64,000 bases of DNA from Cristatella mucedo (GCA_009760855.2 WPIO01000121.1:124001-188000), one strand, 5' to 3'. Numbered from the stretch's first letter, positions 45,840 to 58,150 are shown. Numbers and translations are program-made. Notes: generated by a model not told the origin, from the letters alone.

Positions 45840-46081
45840 CTCAAGGGCCGCACGACTACGATTTGCGCGTCGGTTGGAGTTTGACTTCAGCTTCCGGTTT
45901 CTTCAACGGATTGCTGTGCTCGCACTTCACCGGAAAGATGGGATTAAGTGACAGGCGCAACTTCACCTGCCCAGAATATACGGTTGGGAGATATGTGAGC
46001 TTACAGGTTATGGTGGCGGATCCAACACATAATAACCTGTACTTGGCCGAGATGACCGTCTACGGAACTCAGTGGAAATAG
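45840..46081 (+). CDS. Copy 4, F-type lectin domain exon, C-terminal half and stop
   Basis: Acceptor ccgtttag. It encodes HDYDLRVGWSLTSASGFF, then GLLCSHFTGKM, NFTCPEYTV, RYVSLQVMV and LYLAEMTVYGTQWK, TAG at 46079-46081. It completes a lectin domain of about 145 residues at the C terminus of a predicted 336-residue secreted protein. Nearly identical to 23116-23357. Confidence 0.85.
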
Positions 46082-46505
46082 AACTGACCGTCCACCAGGA
46101 ATTCGTCTGAGCCGACTGGGACGCCGCATACATGATCGCTTAACTGCCGCCGAGCTTTACAATTTCATGTGAATATTTGCCTACTTAAGGTAGGCTGGCC
46201 GCACCAGGCTTCGCCAATGGCCAGGACAGGGTCGAGCACGTGACTCTCAGCTACTTTTTTACTCAAAGTTGGCTCGACGCTTGAGCTCCGAGCGATGGCA
46301 GCTCTTTTCAAGACGCTATTCCGTCGCCTGCATTCACCTAGCCATATGTAAAGTAATCTTGGCAGTGCTTCTAATTCAGACGACGTCATTGGGTGTATTC
46401 TAGGACAGCTATTGTCCTTAACCATAGCGATTCACGTGTACATTTGTCAGTGCTATCAATAATCCATATCATAGCCTGCACATTTTCTTCCGTCGGTCTA
46501 ACTTG

Positions 46506-46511
46506 AATAAA
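46506..46511 (+). promoter_or_regulatory. Copy 4 polyadenylation signal AATAAA
   Basis: AATAAA about 425 bases after the stop codon, conserved with copy 2. Confidence 0.65.
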
Positions 46512-47089
46512 GAAAGACAGAGTTTCTCATGCGGCCACTGCAGCTTTCGATGTTTGCTTGTAGCCATGGGCTTTCTCTCGAAGCTCATTCCATGGAAACA
46601 GTTGATACTCTGAACTATCTCAAGATAGAGATCTACTAAGATACGATATCCTGAAGAGCCCTGAAAAGATTAACTCCTTTCTTGTACTGAAATGAACTTG
46701 AATGAAATGCACTTAAATCTGAGAGCTGTACAGACCCATACGGTTTAGTCTTTGGTGCCTTACGGTTCGCCTTGGCGTCGTTTGGTTGGCAAATGGAAGA
46801 AGCCTTGGTTATCTTGCCCGTCCGTACGGCACACTGCCGAGTGAGTACTTAAAACCAAACGCACGGCCAAGCTATCTTCCCGATGCCTGTGTCAATGAAT
46901 CAATCAATGTCGATCTTAGTCAATTACCACAGGGGAGTTGTTGCAAGTGACAGACTCGTCCATCAAGTTTTGCCAACGGTCGTCGCAAACGACAATCGTC
47001 GTAACGATCACAACGTTCGTAAACGTAACAATTATCGTCAGCGATGACCGAACTTAAAATGTAAGGATGTATCTCGGTCAAAAAATCCA

Positions 47090-47400
47090 CAAATACTACG
47101 TGTGAGTTGAGCTTTAAATAATAGTATAGCGTACTTAAAACCTAAGCGGGTTTCGGTAGGCATTCGGTAGCCGACAGACTTCATCTGATTCAACAAAGAG
47201 AAAGTGAGACTTATAGCTGAGCCTGGGAGCAGTCGAAGCAGTGATTGGCATGGACGTAGCAGCTCGGGAGGAATGCGCCATAGCCGGCAGCAGAACAGTA
47301 TTTATCTTTGAGTAGGAATTGTGGAAGTGAGTTCCGCAAACTAGAACTTGCAGAGGAAATGCTTCGGCAGCCAACGTTATGCTCATGCAGTCATTGCGTG
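47090..47400 (-). mobile_element. LINE family B fragment (minus)
   Basis: Same insertion as 24430-24720, inherited through the block duplication. Confidence 0.55.
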
Positions 47401-48389
47401 TGCTGACCGCTTCCTCACCTCATGCTCACAGCTTGCTCACCGCGTGCTGACCATTGGCAAGAAATACGCGAATAAAGGGAGCAAGCGAGGGAGCCAACCT
47501 TCTAGTGCGGCCTTGCCGATCAAACGTTTTTAATCTGCTTATTTTTTCTCATATAAAAGCCATCAGGTTTGTGCTCTTCATATATTCTCCAAATTAGCTC
47601 TTTTACCGGGTCCCGTGAAATTCGAACCCGTGTCTTCAGTTGGGTGGCTTCCGAGGCACTTTTCTCCTAAGTGGCCATTTCTCTCAAGCATGCCGCCCTT
47701 GCAAACAACAAGCAAACTTCAACCTTTTAATATTTTAGTATTCATGTTTATTTCTATTTTCAATTTTAACTTTTTAGTCCGTACTGTAAGTAATGATTTG
47801 TTGTAATATTTATATTTCTATCGAGTCACCAAGCTCACCAAGGGGACCACGGCTCCCAAATAGTTGTGTGCTGTCTGCCGCGCCACCGTCCCGAGCCCGA
47901 GCCGCCAAACTGACTCGGTCGCTTGCTAGTCAGAAGCCTATCCTTCAAAATCTTGCTGGAGCAGCGTGCAAAGTTGCTGTCAGGCTGTGCTTTAATAATA
48001 TTTTAACAGGCTTTTGGCATAGCCTCGGAGAGACAGCTCTACATGGGCTGAGAGTGTGCAAGGGGTTCATTTTTAATTCATCTTTGAAATAATTAAATTA
48101 AATTGAGTTAGTAATTAAATTCTTCTTTAAATTGTGCTTTTTTACTCTGTCAATGAGTCAGGTTTATATGGGAATTAATTTGCAATTGAGCCGTGCTTAG
48201 CCACTAAGCTGGTGTTTGGAACGCACGATGCTGCCTAATTCTACTTCGACGCACGATCAGCCGTTGCTGCACACGCTTCGCAACGGAAGTTTCAAGCAAG
48301 CAATTACGATCGGAAAACTGATGATTAATTGAATCTCTTCTTCCAGTTCCTAATAGTTGGCCGCGATACGAAATCAGGAAAAAATAAGG

Positions 48390-48650
48390 TGCGTTTCCAT
48401 GCGAGTGTGTTTGTGTGTGACCATGCATACATATTACCACATATATCCCAGTAAAACCCTGTACATTACGTGCTTGTTTAAGCGGAGAGTTTTCTGCGAT
48501 TACTGAAAAGTGGTGGCCGAGCCATGGTGGCCTAGGAAGTAAAGCGCTTCCCGACCAATGTCATGGGTTCGAATCCTGCAGTGGGCGATACGTTATTACT
48601 GACTGCAAGCGGCGATGCTAGCTGTCAACGACCTTGTGCCACTACGAAAT
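48390..48650 (+). mobile_element. tRNA-derived SINE with intact A and B boxes
   Basis: A-box tggcctaggaag at 48528-48539 and a perfect B-box ggttcgaatcc at 48566-48576, about 27 bases apart, in a tRNA-like head. It is followed by a body (gcaagcggcgatgctagc) shared with 25960-26010. No complete acceptor stem, so it is not called a tRNA gene. Confidence 0.6.
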
Positions 48651-49059
48651 GAGACCGTAAAATCAACTAAAACATTAATATTCAAATGCAGCAGCAGACA
48701 ATGTTTGTACTTAGCATAGTAAAAATAATGCAGGTACAAGGACAGCTCGTCAAGCACAGAAAACAAATGAAATTATGAATACGGACTAGAAGAAAGCATA
48801 GTTACTTTCTCTAAAATACTCTAGTAACTCCAAGTTTCTCTATTGGCACTGTATAGTACGATATAGCCTTAACACGATATAGCTTTAAGTAGGGCCAAGA
48901 AAACATCGGATAGCTGGAGGGCTCCAAACAAAGTAACATTGAGGGCCGACACGGAATCCTCATGAAAATGACGACTTAGTGCCATTGGACCTAAGGACCG
49001 AGAAAGCTGTGGGAAAGAATATGTGGTAACTGAGCAGGAACGGTAAAAATGTGCACTGC

Positions 49060-49602
49060 TTTCTAAGAAGCGAAAAGTTCCAGAATAAAAATGTCTGTTA
49101 AGTAAGAAAAAGATGGATAACGTACTCTGTCACAAGAGAAACCATGTTGCGGGCGGAGGCCGCAAGGCGCACACCTGGACATTATACAAAAGGAAGCTCC
49201 TCCATTGTGGACCTTGCCGGATAGAGGGGGCCTCTTTAGTAGTCATTGCCACTAATTGCGTCGAAGGAGCGCAGCTCTTCAGCCCAACCGACGGAGAAAA
49301 TACTACAATAACAATAATAAAAATAGTAATATTTGCAATAATACAGCTCCAAAATAATTTTGCCGTGCCAGTGAAGGGGCACAGACGTCTGACCACGCCT
49401 TCGGAGCGGCAAAGCGTGCTCATTAGCCCATTCGCGAAAGTACGATGACACCCAGAAGGCGCAATCAAACTACTCGCCATAAGGAAGACCCTCGCTCACT
49501 GATATGTTCGCTCAGTCGGCCACGCCAGACACTGGAAATGACGTCGCCGTTCATTAGTTAGCAACTCATCCTTTGCCATTTCGCTGGTGCCCGTGCGTTG
49601 TT

Positions 49603-49643
<41 letters not shown>

Positions 49644-50000
49644 AGGAAGTTTAATGCTAGGGGGAAAAGCTTTCGCTTTGGATAATTTTGGCTAGCATTG
49701 GTAGAGTTGGGCAGCTCTTCATTGGCTGAGCCCTTGCCTGGCCATCCATTTTAAAAGCACCCTTCATTGTTTCAGCCGAACGAAATTCCAATCGTGCTAT
49801 GCTGACGTGTGCAGCACGCCTTGCGACTGGCTTCACAGAATAATGCGGCTCGCAAGCGCTCAAAGTTCGTGCAGCCATCGCTGTTGCTCACAATACGTAA
49901 GGAAGCCATCGGCCGAGCAGCTTCGATTTAACAGCAGATTAGCTATATAAATTCTATTTGATTCACCAATTGTTTCCTAGTGATACATATAGCAATATAT
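49060..50000. other. Intergenic between copies 4 and 5
   Basis: The left part is homologous to 26560-26680 (end of block 2). A (CT)n tract lies at 49604-49642. No gene supported. Confidence 0.5.
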
Positions 50001-50280
50001 AATATGCGTGCTAGTTTTAGTGAGCGTACCTGTGCGTGCGTGCGCGTGTGAACCTGCAGAAATAGAAAGTCCTATATTCAGGTACAGACGTGTAGATTAC
50101 CTGCAGGTAACCACAGACAGTTTTCTACTTTACACGCATGCACAGTGTTGGCTGGGCCGTGATAGCCTGGGAGTAACTGTGCTCGCTCTTCAAGACCGGG
50201 GTCGTGTGTTCTACACGGAGGGCTGCAACGGAATTATCATGGAGGTGGATTCGTAGGGCGATTGGAATGAAGGACCGAAA
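50000..50280 (+). mobile_element. Third copy of the SINE-containing downstream region
   Basis: Aligns with 25740-26000 and 48390-48600 (gacagttttctac, ggctgggcc, tagcctgggagt). It is the same gene-flanking module, diverged, in front of the truncated copy 5. Confidence 0.5.
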
Positions 50281-50319
50281 TAGCAGCGGATAATTTTAAA
50301 AAAAAGAAGTAAAGCACTA

Positions 50320-50375
50320 GAGATGGATAGAGATTGGATTGGATAGAGATTGGATAGAGATTGGATAGAGATTAT
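50320..50375. repeat. Tandem repeat ggatagagatt
   Basis: Four to five copies of an 11-bp unit. Confidence 0.85.
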
Positions 50376-50680
50376 GCCCCCTGACCCTACACAAGTAAAT
50401 TGTATATCGCTAATTCTTTTAATTCAACCTGGCAAAGACAGATCACGATCCGCAGTGTTATTCTTATAAGTGAACCTATACTGTAACTTTTCATGGTGAA
50501 CAAGTCTAAGTTAAGTCTTGAATTTTGACGAGCGGTTCAGCCGACCGTCGCTCAACTCAATGCCTATGGCTGAAACGGTAGTGGAGGCGGCGGCTGCATG
50601 CTATCCTAGTTGTTGTGCAAGAGTGATTGATGGCTCTAGAATACTCTTGTAATTGTGCAATTGTACATTTTGTGCTGCAG

Positions 50681-50710
50681 GCTTCGGAGTAGAAACCATG
50701 GTGTCCTCAT
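50681..50710 (+). pseudogene. Copy 5, spacer exon
   Basis: 30 nt with intact acceptor (gtgctgcag) and donor (gtgagt), encoding GFGVETMVSS if preceded by G. Joining its final T to the next exon's AA makes TAA, a stop at the splice junction. No linker or PAN exon was found upstream. Confidence 0.7.
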
Positions 50711-50946
50711 GTGAGTATTTTGCAGAAGTTTGTGCGATTAATTCAAACAAAGTTGAATGCTAGTGACAGTAGTATTTAATTACAAGCAAAACGTGACTGA
50801 ACATGACAAGCATGACTGATCCGTGTCTGCTTTTCTCTGAGAAGACATTTGGGTTGAATTCACAAGGTTTCTCTATATTTATCACGCGACCGGTTGCCCC
50901 GATTGCAGTCACCACCTTGAGCGTTCTGTCACTTCTCTCCGTTTAG

Positions 50947-51138
50947 AAAAGCCGGTCTCGTAGTCAACTTTGTATCAGTGCAGAGATTGGTATTGCTGCC
51001 AGCCTGCTTACGCAGTCGACGGTAGCATCGTCACCATCGGTGCTACACTGAATGCTCCCTACCAGTGGATTGCTGTCGATCTGGGAGGGCAGCACGTAGT
51101 CTCGATGATCGCGGTCACGGCCCGATGCAACTGCTGCA
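50947..51138 (+). pseudogene. Copy 5, F-type lectin N-terminal exon, broken
   Basis: Encodes CCQPAYAVDGSI, APYQWIAVDLGGQHVV and VTARCNCC, closest to copy 1. It carries an in-frame TAG where other copies have CAG (near 50962), and the donor position reads at instead of gt (51139-51140). Both Arg positions are retained but the His is Ala. With the stop at its 5' junction this exon has three independent lesions. Confidence 0.8.
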
Positions 51139-51739
51139 ATCAGTCATCACCTGAGCTGGCACACGTGCTGCTGTGTGGCTGCTGCTCGAGGCACCCAATG
51201 GATGATTCGAGCAGCGATCTGGTCCACGGCAGTGTGCTCTCATGCACCAGGACGCTGCTGGACAGAGCAGTGGCTAGCCGAGCGAGTAGAATGTCATTAG
51301 AGTGCCTGATAAGTCCTGTCAGTAGCCATTTTGTGGCCATTGTGTTTACTAAATTTTTGTTCACCATTTTCAACTTTGTTACAACTTTGAAAAGCCCCAG
51401 TCATAAATGACTGAGAGAGACTGTCGTCGAGGCTGAATCGCCGACCAACGAACGGAAAGTCACAAGAGACCTAAAGAGTTCCAGAGGTTGGCCCGGAACG
51501 ACAATCAATCTTTTCGGCTTCTATGCATGCCATGCGCTCGCGCGAAACGCCAAATGCACTGCTCGAAGCCACGCCTAGAGGGCCAGAGGAGGACGCACCG
51601 CCGCTCCCATTCTGGTCGCTCATGCCGAAAGCCGCCAAAGCACGCCGAAGCGCCCTCAGTCACGAGCAGTAAGGCCACCTGGAGTTCGAGCGCCGCTGAA
51701 GGGCGCGTACAAAAATGTCCTAGCTGATTCAATTGCCTC

Positions 51740-51880
51740 CTTTATATAGCGACAGACGTACCTCATCGGCTATCGAGCACCGCTTCCAGCTGCAATCGAG
51801 GATCGCCCACTGGTGGATTCGTTCCAGTGACCTTGGTACCGAGGTCGTGAAAAGCGATTGCTTCACTTAGTGCATCATCA
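51740..51880 (-). mobile_element. tRNA-like SINE segment (minus)
   Basis: Related to 4290-4440 (shared ctggtggattcgttcc, accgaggtcgtgaaaagcga-type sequence). Diverged B-box. Confidence 0.45.
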
Positions 51881-52002
51881 CATGGTAGAAATCCACGTGG
51901 AGCTTCGGCTGAAAGAGCGATGTCGGCAGCCGACCGTTGACCCCCGTTGGCACGGCATAGTCGTCCAGAGCAAGCCGCTCTACTGCCTCAGCTTTTGTTT
52001 AG

Positions 52003-52244
52003 GTTCCCGAGCACACGACTACGATTTGCGAGTCGGCACGATTCTGACTCCTACTTCCAGTTTCTTCAACGGATCGCTGTGCTTGCACTTCACCGGAACG
52101 ATGCAGGATGGTCAGAATGTCACTTTTACGTGCCCACCATTCACGTTTGGTAGATACATGAGCTTTCAAGTCACGAAGCCAGCGTCCAACAGTGACGATA
52201 TTTTGAACTTTACAGAAATGACCGTGTACGGAGTGTGGCTCTAG
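52003..52244 (+). pseudogene. Copy 5, F-type lectin C-terminal exon, open frame
   Basis: Acceptor cttttgtttag. It encodes AHDYDLRVGTILTPTSSFF, LCLHFTGTM, VTFTCPPFTFGRY and FTEMTVYGVWL then TAG. The exon itself is undamaged, but the preceding exon cannot be translated or spliced to it normally. The polyadenylation hexamer is also decayed (aataatg near 52733). Confidence 0.75.
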
Positions 52245-53154
52245 CCCTCGCAGCCGTCCGCCACTCCATCTCCAGATTCGACAGGGACGCTGCCTACAAG
52301 ATCGGTCGGATGCAGGTTTATTTTGATATTTCACAAGACCTGCCTATCCAGACTGGACGTGAATAGCGAGGCATCGTCGATTGTCAAGACACGGATGTCA
52401 AATCACGTCAAGCACGTGACTATGCAAAAAAGCGAATAGATAATAGCTAAGTGGTCAGTGTGGGTGCGACGCTAGATCTGGTCGCGACGGCAACCATTTG
52501 TGAGAGTTAGGCAATAAGCAAGCGAGAAACGATTAGGTTGCCGACATTCACCTAATCTTTTGTACAACAACCGTGGCTGTGTTGCTAATGCAAACGATAT
52601 TTTGTGAATTCTAGCAAGCTTTATTCACAAGCAATTACTATGTGCTATTAAAAATGTCAGCATTATCGACAATCCTTAACTTTGATTGCATATTTTGATA
52701 ATTGTATTTTTTTACTCGAATAATGCAAAATTGCACGGCTGCTGTGGAGGCACCGTTTGATCCGCTCAAATTTTGACGCTTAGTCCAAAGCTTTCTCTAA
52801 AAGATATCCTTTCAAGGAATTAGCTCGTCCTCAAACTGACTACCTCAGTCTGAGCACTCACAATGAGAAGCAGCCCAGAAGAATGGACGTCCGGCCTGGC
52901 AAAATGGCGTCAGCTGTTTAGGCCACGGAGCAGGCTTTTTCCGCGTCAGGCTTTCTTTGCAGCATAAAAATGCTAGCAACAGAGTACTTGAATCAGAATC
53001 ACCACAAATTTGCCGTTAGTTTCGACGCTCACGTTAACGAATCCATCGGCAGAATATCTATGGAAATGTTTTGGGAGCGACAGACTAGCTCTTCCAGCGT
53101 GCTTAGAGCACAAGCGATCAACATTTGGGACGACATCTCCGATCCAATGTAATG

Positions 53155-53340
53155 CAGTGTATCTCCGCCTGCAACTCCTTAAAGCCACAAAGATTATGTC
53201 GGCGTTACACTGGAGAGATTTTTTTTATAAGCCTCTCAAATATTAAGCGGCACTCATTGCACATACGCTAGCCAACTGACTTCATCTCACGCCTCAATCA
53301 GGAAATGAGAAGCACAGCTGAGTCACTGGAGCAATAGATT
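53155..53340 (-). mobile_element. LINE family B 3' end (minus)
   Basis: aatgtaatg-type tail at about 53148, then tgtatctccgcctgcaactcc and the family 3' end, as at 15289-15414. Confidence 0.6.
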
Positions 53341-53394
53341 CAGGGAATGGCTTTCGAGTAGTAGTTTTTTTTTCAGTGGGTAACGTTCAAGTAG

Positions 53395-53533
53395 TATTTG
53401 TTTGTCGAGCATGATATTACTCACCGTTCAGTTGCATTTCACTGTGCAGCAAATGCAAAGCGCCTAGAAAGAGATTGAGTTCTCCGAGGGCGCTTTATCA
53501 AGTGCATCGTTATTGTTATTACTATTATTATTT
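53395..53533 (+). mobile_element. LINE family A 3' end (plus)
   Basis: Matches the family 3' UTR (gcagcaaatgcaaagcgcc, agagattgagttctccgagg) and ends in an ATT-rich tail. Confidence 0.8.
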
Positions 53534-53561
53534 CAGAGCGACTGGAAAAAAGTGCCATAGT

Positions 53562-53640
53562 CGGAAGAAGGAAGAAGTCGGAAGAAGGAAGGAGTCGGAA
53601 GAAGGAAGAAGTCGGAAGAAGCAAGAAGCAAGAAGTCTGC
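53562..53640. repeat. Purine-rich tandem repeat gaagaaggaagaagtcg
   Basis: Four imperfect units of about 17 bp. Confidence 0.8.
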
Positions 53641-54985
53641 CTTTGAATGCGAGTTTGAAAAAAGGTGAGATTCTGCAGAGCTTCGTCACCTTCAGTGATC
53701 ACCTTCTTCTCCTCCTCTAGAAGAAGAGTCCTCGCTGCTCAGTCTTTTCAGAAGCTGCTGAGGAGGAAGAGGCCCGTTTTATTCGTCGCGTTTGAGCTCC
53801 CAATCTGTGTGCGGTTCAAGCGTCGCAACTCACAGGTCGCCACCCTGAAACCGACCGGCAGTGGGCAGATGTAGCCTCTGCTTACCGAGCGACGCAGCGA
53901 GCCATCGATCGGCGTCAGCTGCTGAAAACGCGATCAGGCGATGCTGAAGTCTGTGGCGCTGTAATCGCAGCCAGCTCACCGAAAGCTGCCGCCAGGCCAC
54001 CGCTAGCGCAGCGTGCTCTACTGACGTCTTTCTGTACGTACCTCGCTCCATGAATGATGGGCCATAAAGCTCTCGGCGGGCAGCTCGCATAGGCTCGTTG
54101 TCCCATGTAATCTCGGCGTTCGTTTCCGGAACAAGCCGAACTCAGGTCGAGGCCTGACGATCGCTAGAAGCAACTGCCTCACTCGGTCGCCGTTCATCTT
54201 GGCCGCCGCATTTGCGACGACGAGAGAGCGGCACTGTTGGGTTAACGAGTGTCGTCTGAGCTCGTTGGGCGATTGGCGTTCTAGCTAGGAACTTAGCACT
54301 AAGTCGAGCACCGTTGAGGATTTCGCAGGCTCTTACCCATCACTACTCACGGTTAGATAGGTTGCCACAAATAATTGTCATACACTGCGAGACATGGTGC
54401 TACAGCTGCAATTTCCGTAGTGACCGTCGCAAGACAGGGTTTCTGATTCCTACTTAAACAGTATGGCGTTCAAGGTTCGCATAAAATTGCACTCAAAGAG
54501 TGCTTGCCTGTTTTAATGCTTTACCCTCTAGTGGCTCAAGCCAAGGAGCTCTTTTAAGCATTCAAACCACCGTACACCTGGCATTTCCACAATAGGCATC
54601 ACGAAACTTCAGTTTTGAACGTGCATTAGAGAAACTTGTATTCCAGGTTGACATACACAATTTTTTAGCATCAGGCATGGGCGCTATGGTGCTATGGCGT
54701 ACAATGGCTTTAGCCGCATAAGGCCATAGCGTGTGAATACGCAAGCCAAGTCAATGAGATTTGGCGGTTAAAATCAAAACGGTGTTTAGTCCAACGAGCC
54801 ACGTGATGTTCCTAAAAAGGGTCGGTGCGACAGGGAGCACACGCCGGTCAGCGAACAAAGATGGTTTGGTGTTCAACCCGTCGCGGGGCGGCCCACGTGA
54901 GGTCGTCGCCGACACCGAAGTCACGTCCGTACGCTGAACGTCATGCAGCACCGGATGTCGTCTTCCATCTGCTGCTGCACTGCAT
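53641..54985. other. Intergenic before copy 6
   Basis: No supported gene. GC-rich at 53830-54300 with frames open on both strands. Confidence 0.45.
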
Positions 54986-55490
54986 GAGCATGCGAGCAAG
55001 CTCACTCGGTCAATGCTCGGTCTGTTTGACCAAGTTGGTTCTGCGTCGTCGCTTCCGCTCTGTCGAGGCCTTCCGATGGTCATTGACCGAGAGTTGCAAA
55101 GTGCAGAGAGGTGATCGGCGGCGAATAGAAAGGCTGGCTAGCGGCTCGTAGGCACAGGAGCGGCATCGTTTCCGAAAACGCTTGCACACGCAGTTTATGT
55201 ATTGGTCGGCGCCGATCACGTGTTCTCAGAGCATGCCAGAAAGCTTCTCGCCGATCGACTTGAGCTGGCACAGTCGATTTGGCCGCCCGCGAAAGAATAA
55301 AGTAGACTAACAAAGACCTGCACTGAATAGTGCCAGCGAGAGCAGAGAGTTAGCGGCCGTGCCTTGATGCCCTAGTTACGACGCCGCAGTCGTGGGGGGG
55401 GGGCTTCGCTTACAGTTGCTGGCTGAAACCATCGGGCAGAGGTTGAACCTCGTAAAACGCGGTCGTTTTGTGGTGGTCGTCACAGGGAGG
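54986..55490 (+). promoter_or_regulatory. Copy 6 promoter region, TATA decayed
   Basis: Homologous to 13685-14224 and 14690-15224. At the TATA position the sequence is tcgtaaaac (about 55450-55458), so no TATA box remains. A G-run lies at about 55395. Confidence 0.5.
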
Positions 55491-55554
55491 ATGATAGCAC
55501 TGGCTTTAGTTTTCGACTGTTTCACCATCGTGTGCTACGTGGCAGGAGGTGCTG
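55491..55554 (+). CDS. Copy 6, signal-peptide exon
   Basis: 64 nt from ATG to a canonical donor (gtgagt), phase 1, encoding MIALALVFDCFTIVCYVAGG then A. It is a good hydrophobic signal peptide and diverged from copies 2 and 4 except in length and phase. The downstream copy 6 gene has a stop in the last exon, so the product would be truncated. Confidence 0.7.
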
Positions 55555-55726
55555 GTGAGTCGTCAGAGATATTATTTGCCCTCAGTAGCTGCGACTCGGT
55601 CCAGAAAAACGGCGCATCCTGCCTTCAGCTATCAACTTGTGGTATCAGCTTCGGGTCTTTGCAAAGCGTAACGTGTGGTGTAAATCTATAGCGATTGTTC
55701 CTCATGCAATTCAGGCGTTCTCATTT

Positions 55727-57160
55727 TTACTCTCTCGCTCCTGCTGTTTTCTCTTTCCCTCTTTTTCTCTCTTTTTCTCTCTCTTTCTTTTTCTTTCTCT
55801 CTCTTTCTCTTTCTCCCTCTTTCTCTCTCTTTCTCTCTCTTTCTCTCTCTTTCTCTCTCTTTCTCTCTCTTTCTCCTCTTCTACTTCTCTTCTTTACTTT
55901 CTCTGCCCACTCTTTCTCTCATCTTTCTCTCACATTTCTCCCCCCACCTCTCATTTCCCTTTCTCCCTCTTTTCTCTCTCGTTCTCTCCTGTTTTCTCTC
56001 TTTCCCTGCTTTTTCTCTCTTTTTTATATCATGCTTTTTCATTTTTTTTCGTCGCTCTACTTTCTCTTTCCTCTTGATCTCCTTTTATCTCTCTTGCTCT
56101 ATCTTTCCTTTCTTTCTCTACACACATTATATTCTATGCACCTCGGGCGGGCAGTCGCTAGATCTTACTGTGTCTCATTCTTTCGTCTCTCTCTGTCTCT
56201 CTCTGTTCTCTCTGCTTGTTCCATCTCGTTTCTCCTCGCTTTGCTCTCTTTTTACCTCCTAATTCTCTATCTCTCCACTCTTTCTCTATCCTCTTTTCTT
56301 CGCTCCTGTTCTCTCTCCGTCTTTTCTCTTATCTTTATTCTCGCTTTCTTTCTTATTATTTCTCTCTCTTCTGCTATCTTTCGTCTCTCTTTATCTCCTA
56401 TTTCTCTCTCTTTTGCTCTCTATTTCTATCCTTTCTTCCTCTCTTTCTCTTCTTTTCTTCTTCTCTTGTGTCTCTCTCTCTTCATTACTCCTCTCGTCTT
56501 TATTGTCTCTCTTATCTCTCTCTGTCTCTCTTTTTCTCTTCTCTGTCTCTCTCTGTCTCTCTTCTTTCTCTCTTCTCCTTCTCTCTCGTTCTCTCACTCT
56601 CTCTCTCTCTTTTCTCTTTCTTCTCTTTCTCTCTCTTTTCTTTTTCCTCTCTCTTCCTTTCTCTCTCTTCTCTCTCTTTCTAGATATCTTCTCTACTCTT
56701 TCTCTTTCTTCTTTCTCGCTCTTTCTCTCTCTTTCTCGCTTCTCTCTCTCTCTCTCTTTCTCTCTTCTCCTCTTCTCTCTCTGTTCTTCTCTTTCTCCTC
56801 TCTTCTCTAAATCTCTTCTCTCTTTCTCACTCTTTATCTCACTCCTTTCTCACTCTGTCTTCTCTTTCTCACTCTTTCTCACTCTTTACCTCTCGTCTCT
56901 CTCTCTCTCCTTTCTCTCCCCTTTCTCTCTCCTTTCTCTCTCTCTCTTTTCTCTCTCCTTTCTCTCCCTTTCTCTCTCCTTCTCTATCCTTCTCTCTCTT
57001 TCTCTCTCTTTATCTCTCCTCTCTCTTTCTCTCCTTTCTCTCTCCTTTCTCTCTCCTTTCTCCCTCACTCTCCCTCCTTTCTCTCTCTTTTGTATACATC
57101 TATCTAGCTCTCTCACTGTCTCTCACTTTCTCTCTCTCTATCTCTGACCTCTCTCTCTCT
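55727..57160. repeat. 1.4-kb polypyrimidine tract in copy 6 intron 1
   Basis: Almost continuous C/T sequence (tttctctct, tctctctcct) with one short interruption near 56130-56180. It lies directly after the signal exon, where copies A, 2 and 4 also have CT tracts. Confidence 0.95.
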
Positions 57161-57320
57161 TTATATATATATATATATATTTATTCATTCATATGTTTAT
57201 ATATATATATATTATATTATATAGATATATATATTTATATATATATTAATAATATTTATATATTATATTATATATATATATATATATATCATATATATAT
57301 ATATATATGATATATATATA
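57161..57320. repeat. TA-rich microsatellite
   Basis: Imperfect (TA)n and TATTA units following the pyrimidine tract. Confidence 0.9.
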
Positions 57321-57974
57321 GGGCTGTGGCGGCGATCGTCGAGAAATGGTGCTGCACGCCCAGATTGAAAGCGAAAAAAAATATTCATTTTAAATTCTAC
57401 ATCTACATATATTGTGTACGCAGCGACGTACGTGCTTTTGAAATTTATTTACAATTTCGGCAGGCGTCAGGTAATTAACGGAAAAAGTTTTGGCTCCATA
57501 GGCCGCATGACATAGCTCTAAGTATAAAGACCAAAGTAATAACTAAAATACTCGCTTCTAGCACTAACTCTATATTTCTTTGGATTCTTGGCTAGAACGG
57601 AATCGCCGTGGTAAATTTTGGAGGAAAAAGTGAACAGTAACTTAAAATATGCGAAGAAAAATTGTCCGCCCGTAGGTAGCAGTCGATCGCTAGCAGAGAC
57701 CTTTGGCGTCGATAGGCTGCCACGATATGCTCAGCTCGCCTCTTGGCTGGTGTACGTCAAATGCACTCGCGATGTCGAGATTTAGCACATGCAGAATCGT
57801 CTCCATTAGTTCAGTCCGTAAGGTGGGAGCCCAAGTTTGTTTGGCCGAGATTGCGACAGTCATCTTTATTGCAGTCACTCCTGTCCGAGCGAGCACGCTA
57901 ATTCTGAAGCGAAGCATAGCGGCATGAAGATCTTTAGCCACACTCAAAACAAAACGCCAGCACAAGCTCCGCTC

Positions 57975-58150
57975 CACTTTTGCAGGCAGAGCGTTGCTGC
58001 CCCGTGGCTTGCTTGCAGTAACATCCCACGCAGCTCTGTCCTACTTCACCATCAACGTCGAGGGGACACTGCAGTCATTGACCTGACTGTAGCTGGCGAA
58101 GCAGAGCCTCAAATGCCTGTTCATAATCACTGTGCCGGCCTCTACTGACA
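57975..58150 (+). pseudogene. Decayed PAN-like exon of copy 6
   Basis: The sequence around 58040-58090 gives LSYFTINVEGTLQSLT, aligned with LPYIAIEEEATLQSSS at 38731. The rest has stops and no preserved cysteine pattern. The surrounding DNA (57540-57900) also aligns with 38090-38620. Confidence 0.4.

Noticed and set aside
48518-48590. Functional tRNA gene
   Set aside because: Pol III boxes are good, but no acceptor or anticodon stem pairs acceptably, and diverged copies exist; better called a SINE head.
55695-56810. Plus-strand open frame of 371 codons and other long Ser/Leu/Phe frames in the pyrimidine tract
   Set aside because: Low-complexity translation of CT repeats; several frames are open at once and there is no domain.
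57690-57977. Minus-strand frame with a NLDIASAFDV motif suggestive of a reverse transcriptase
   Set aside because: Only a short local resemblance; the region aligns with non-coding sequence near 38400-38620 and lacks other reverse-transcriptase motifs.
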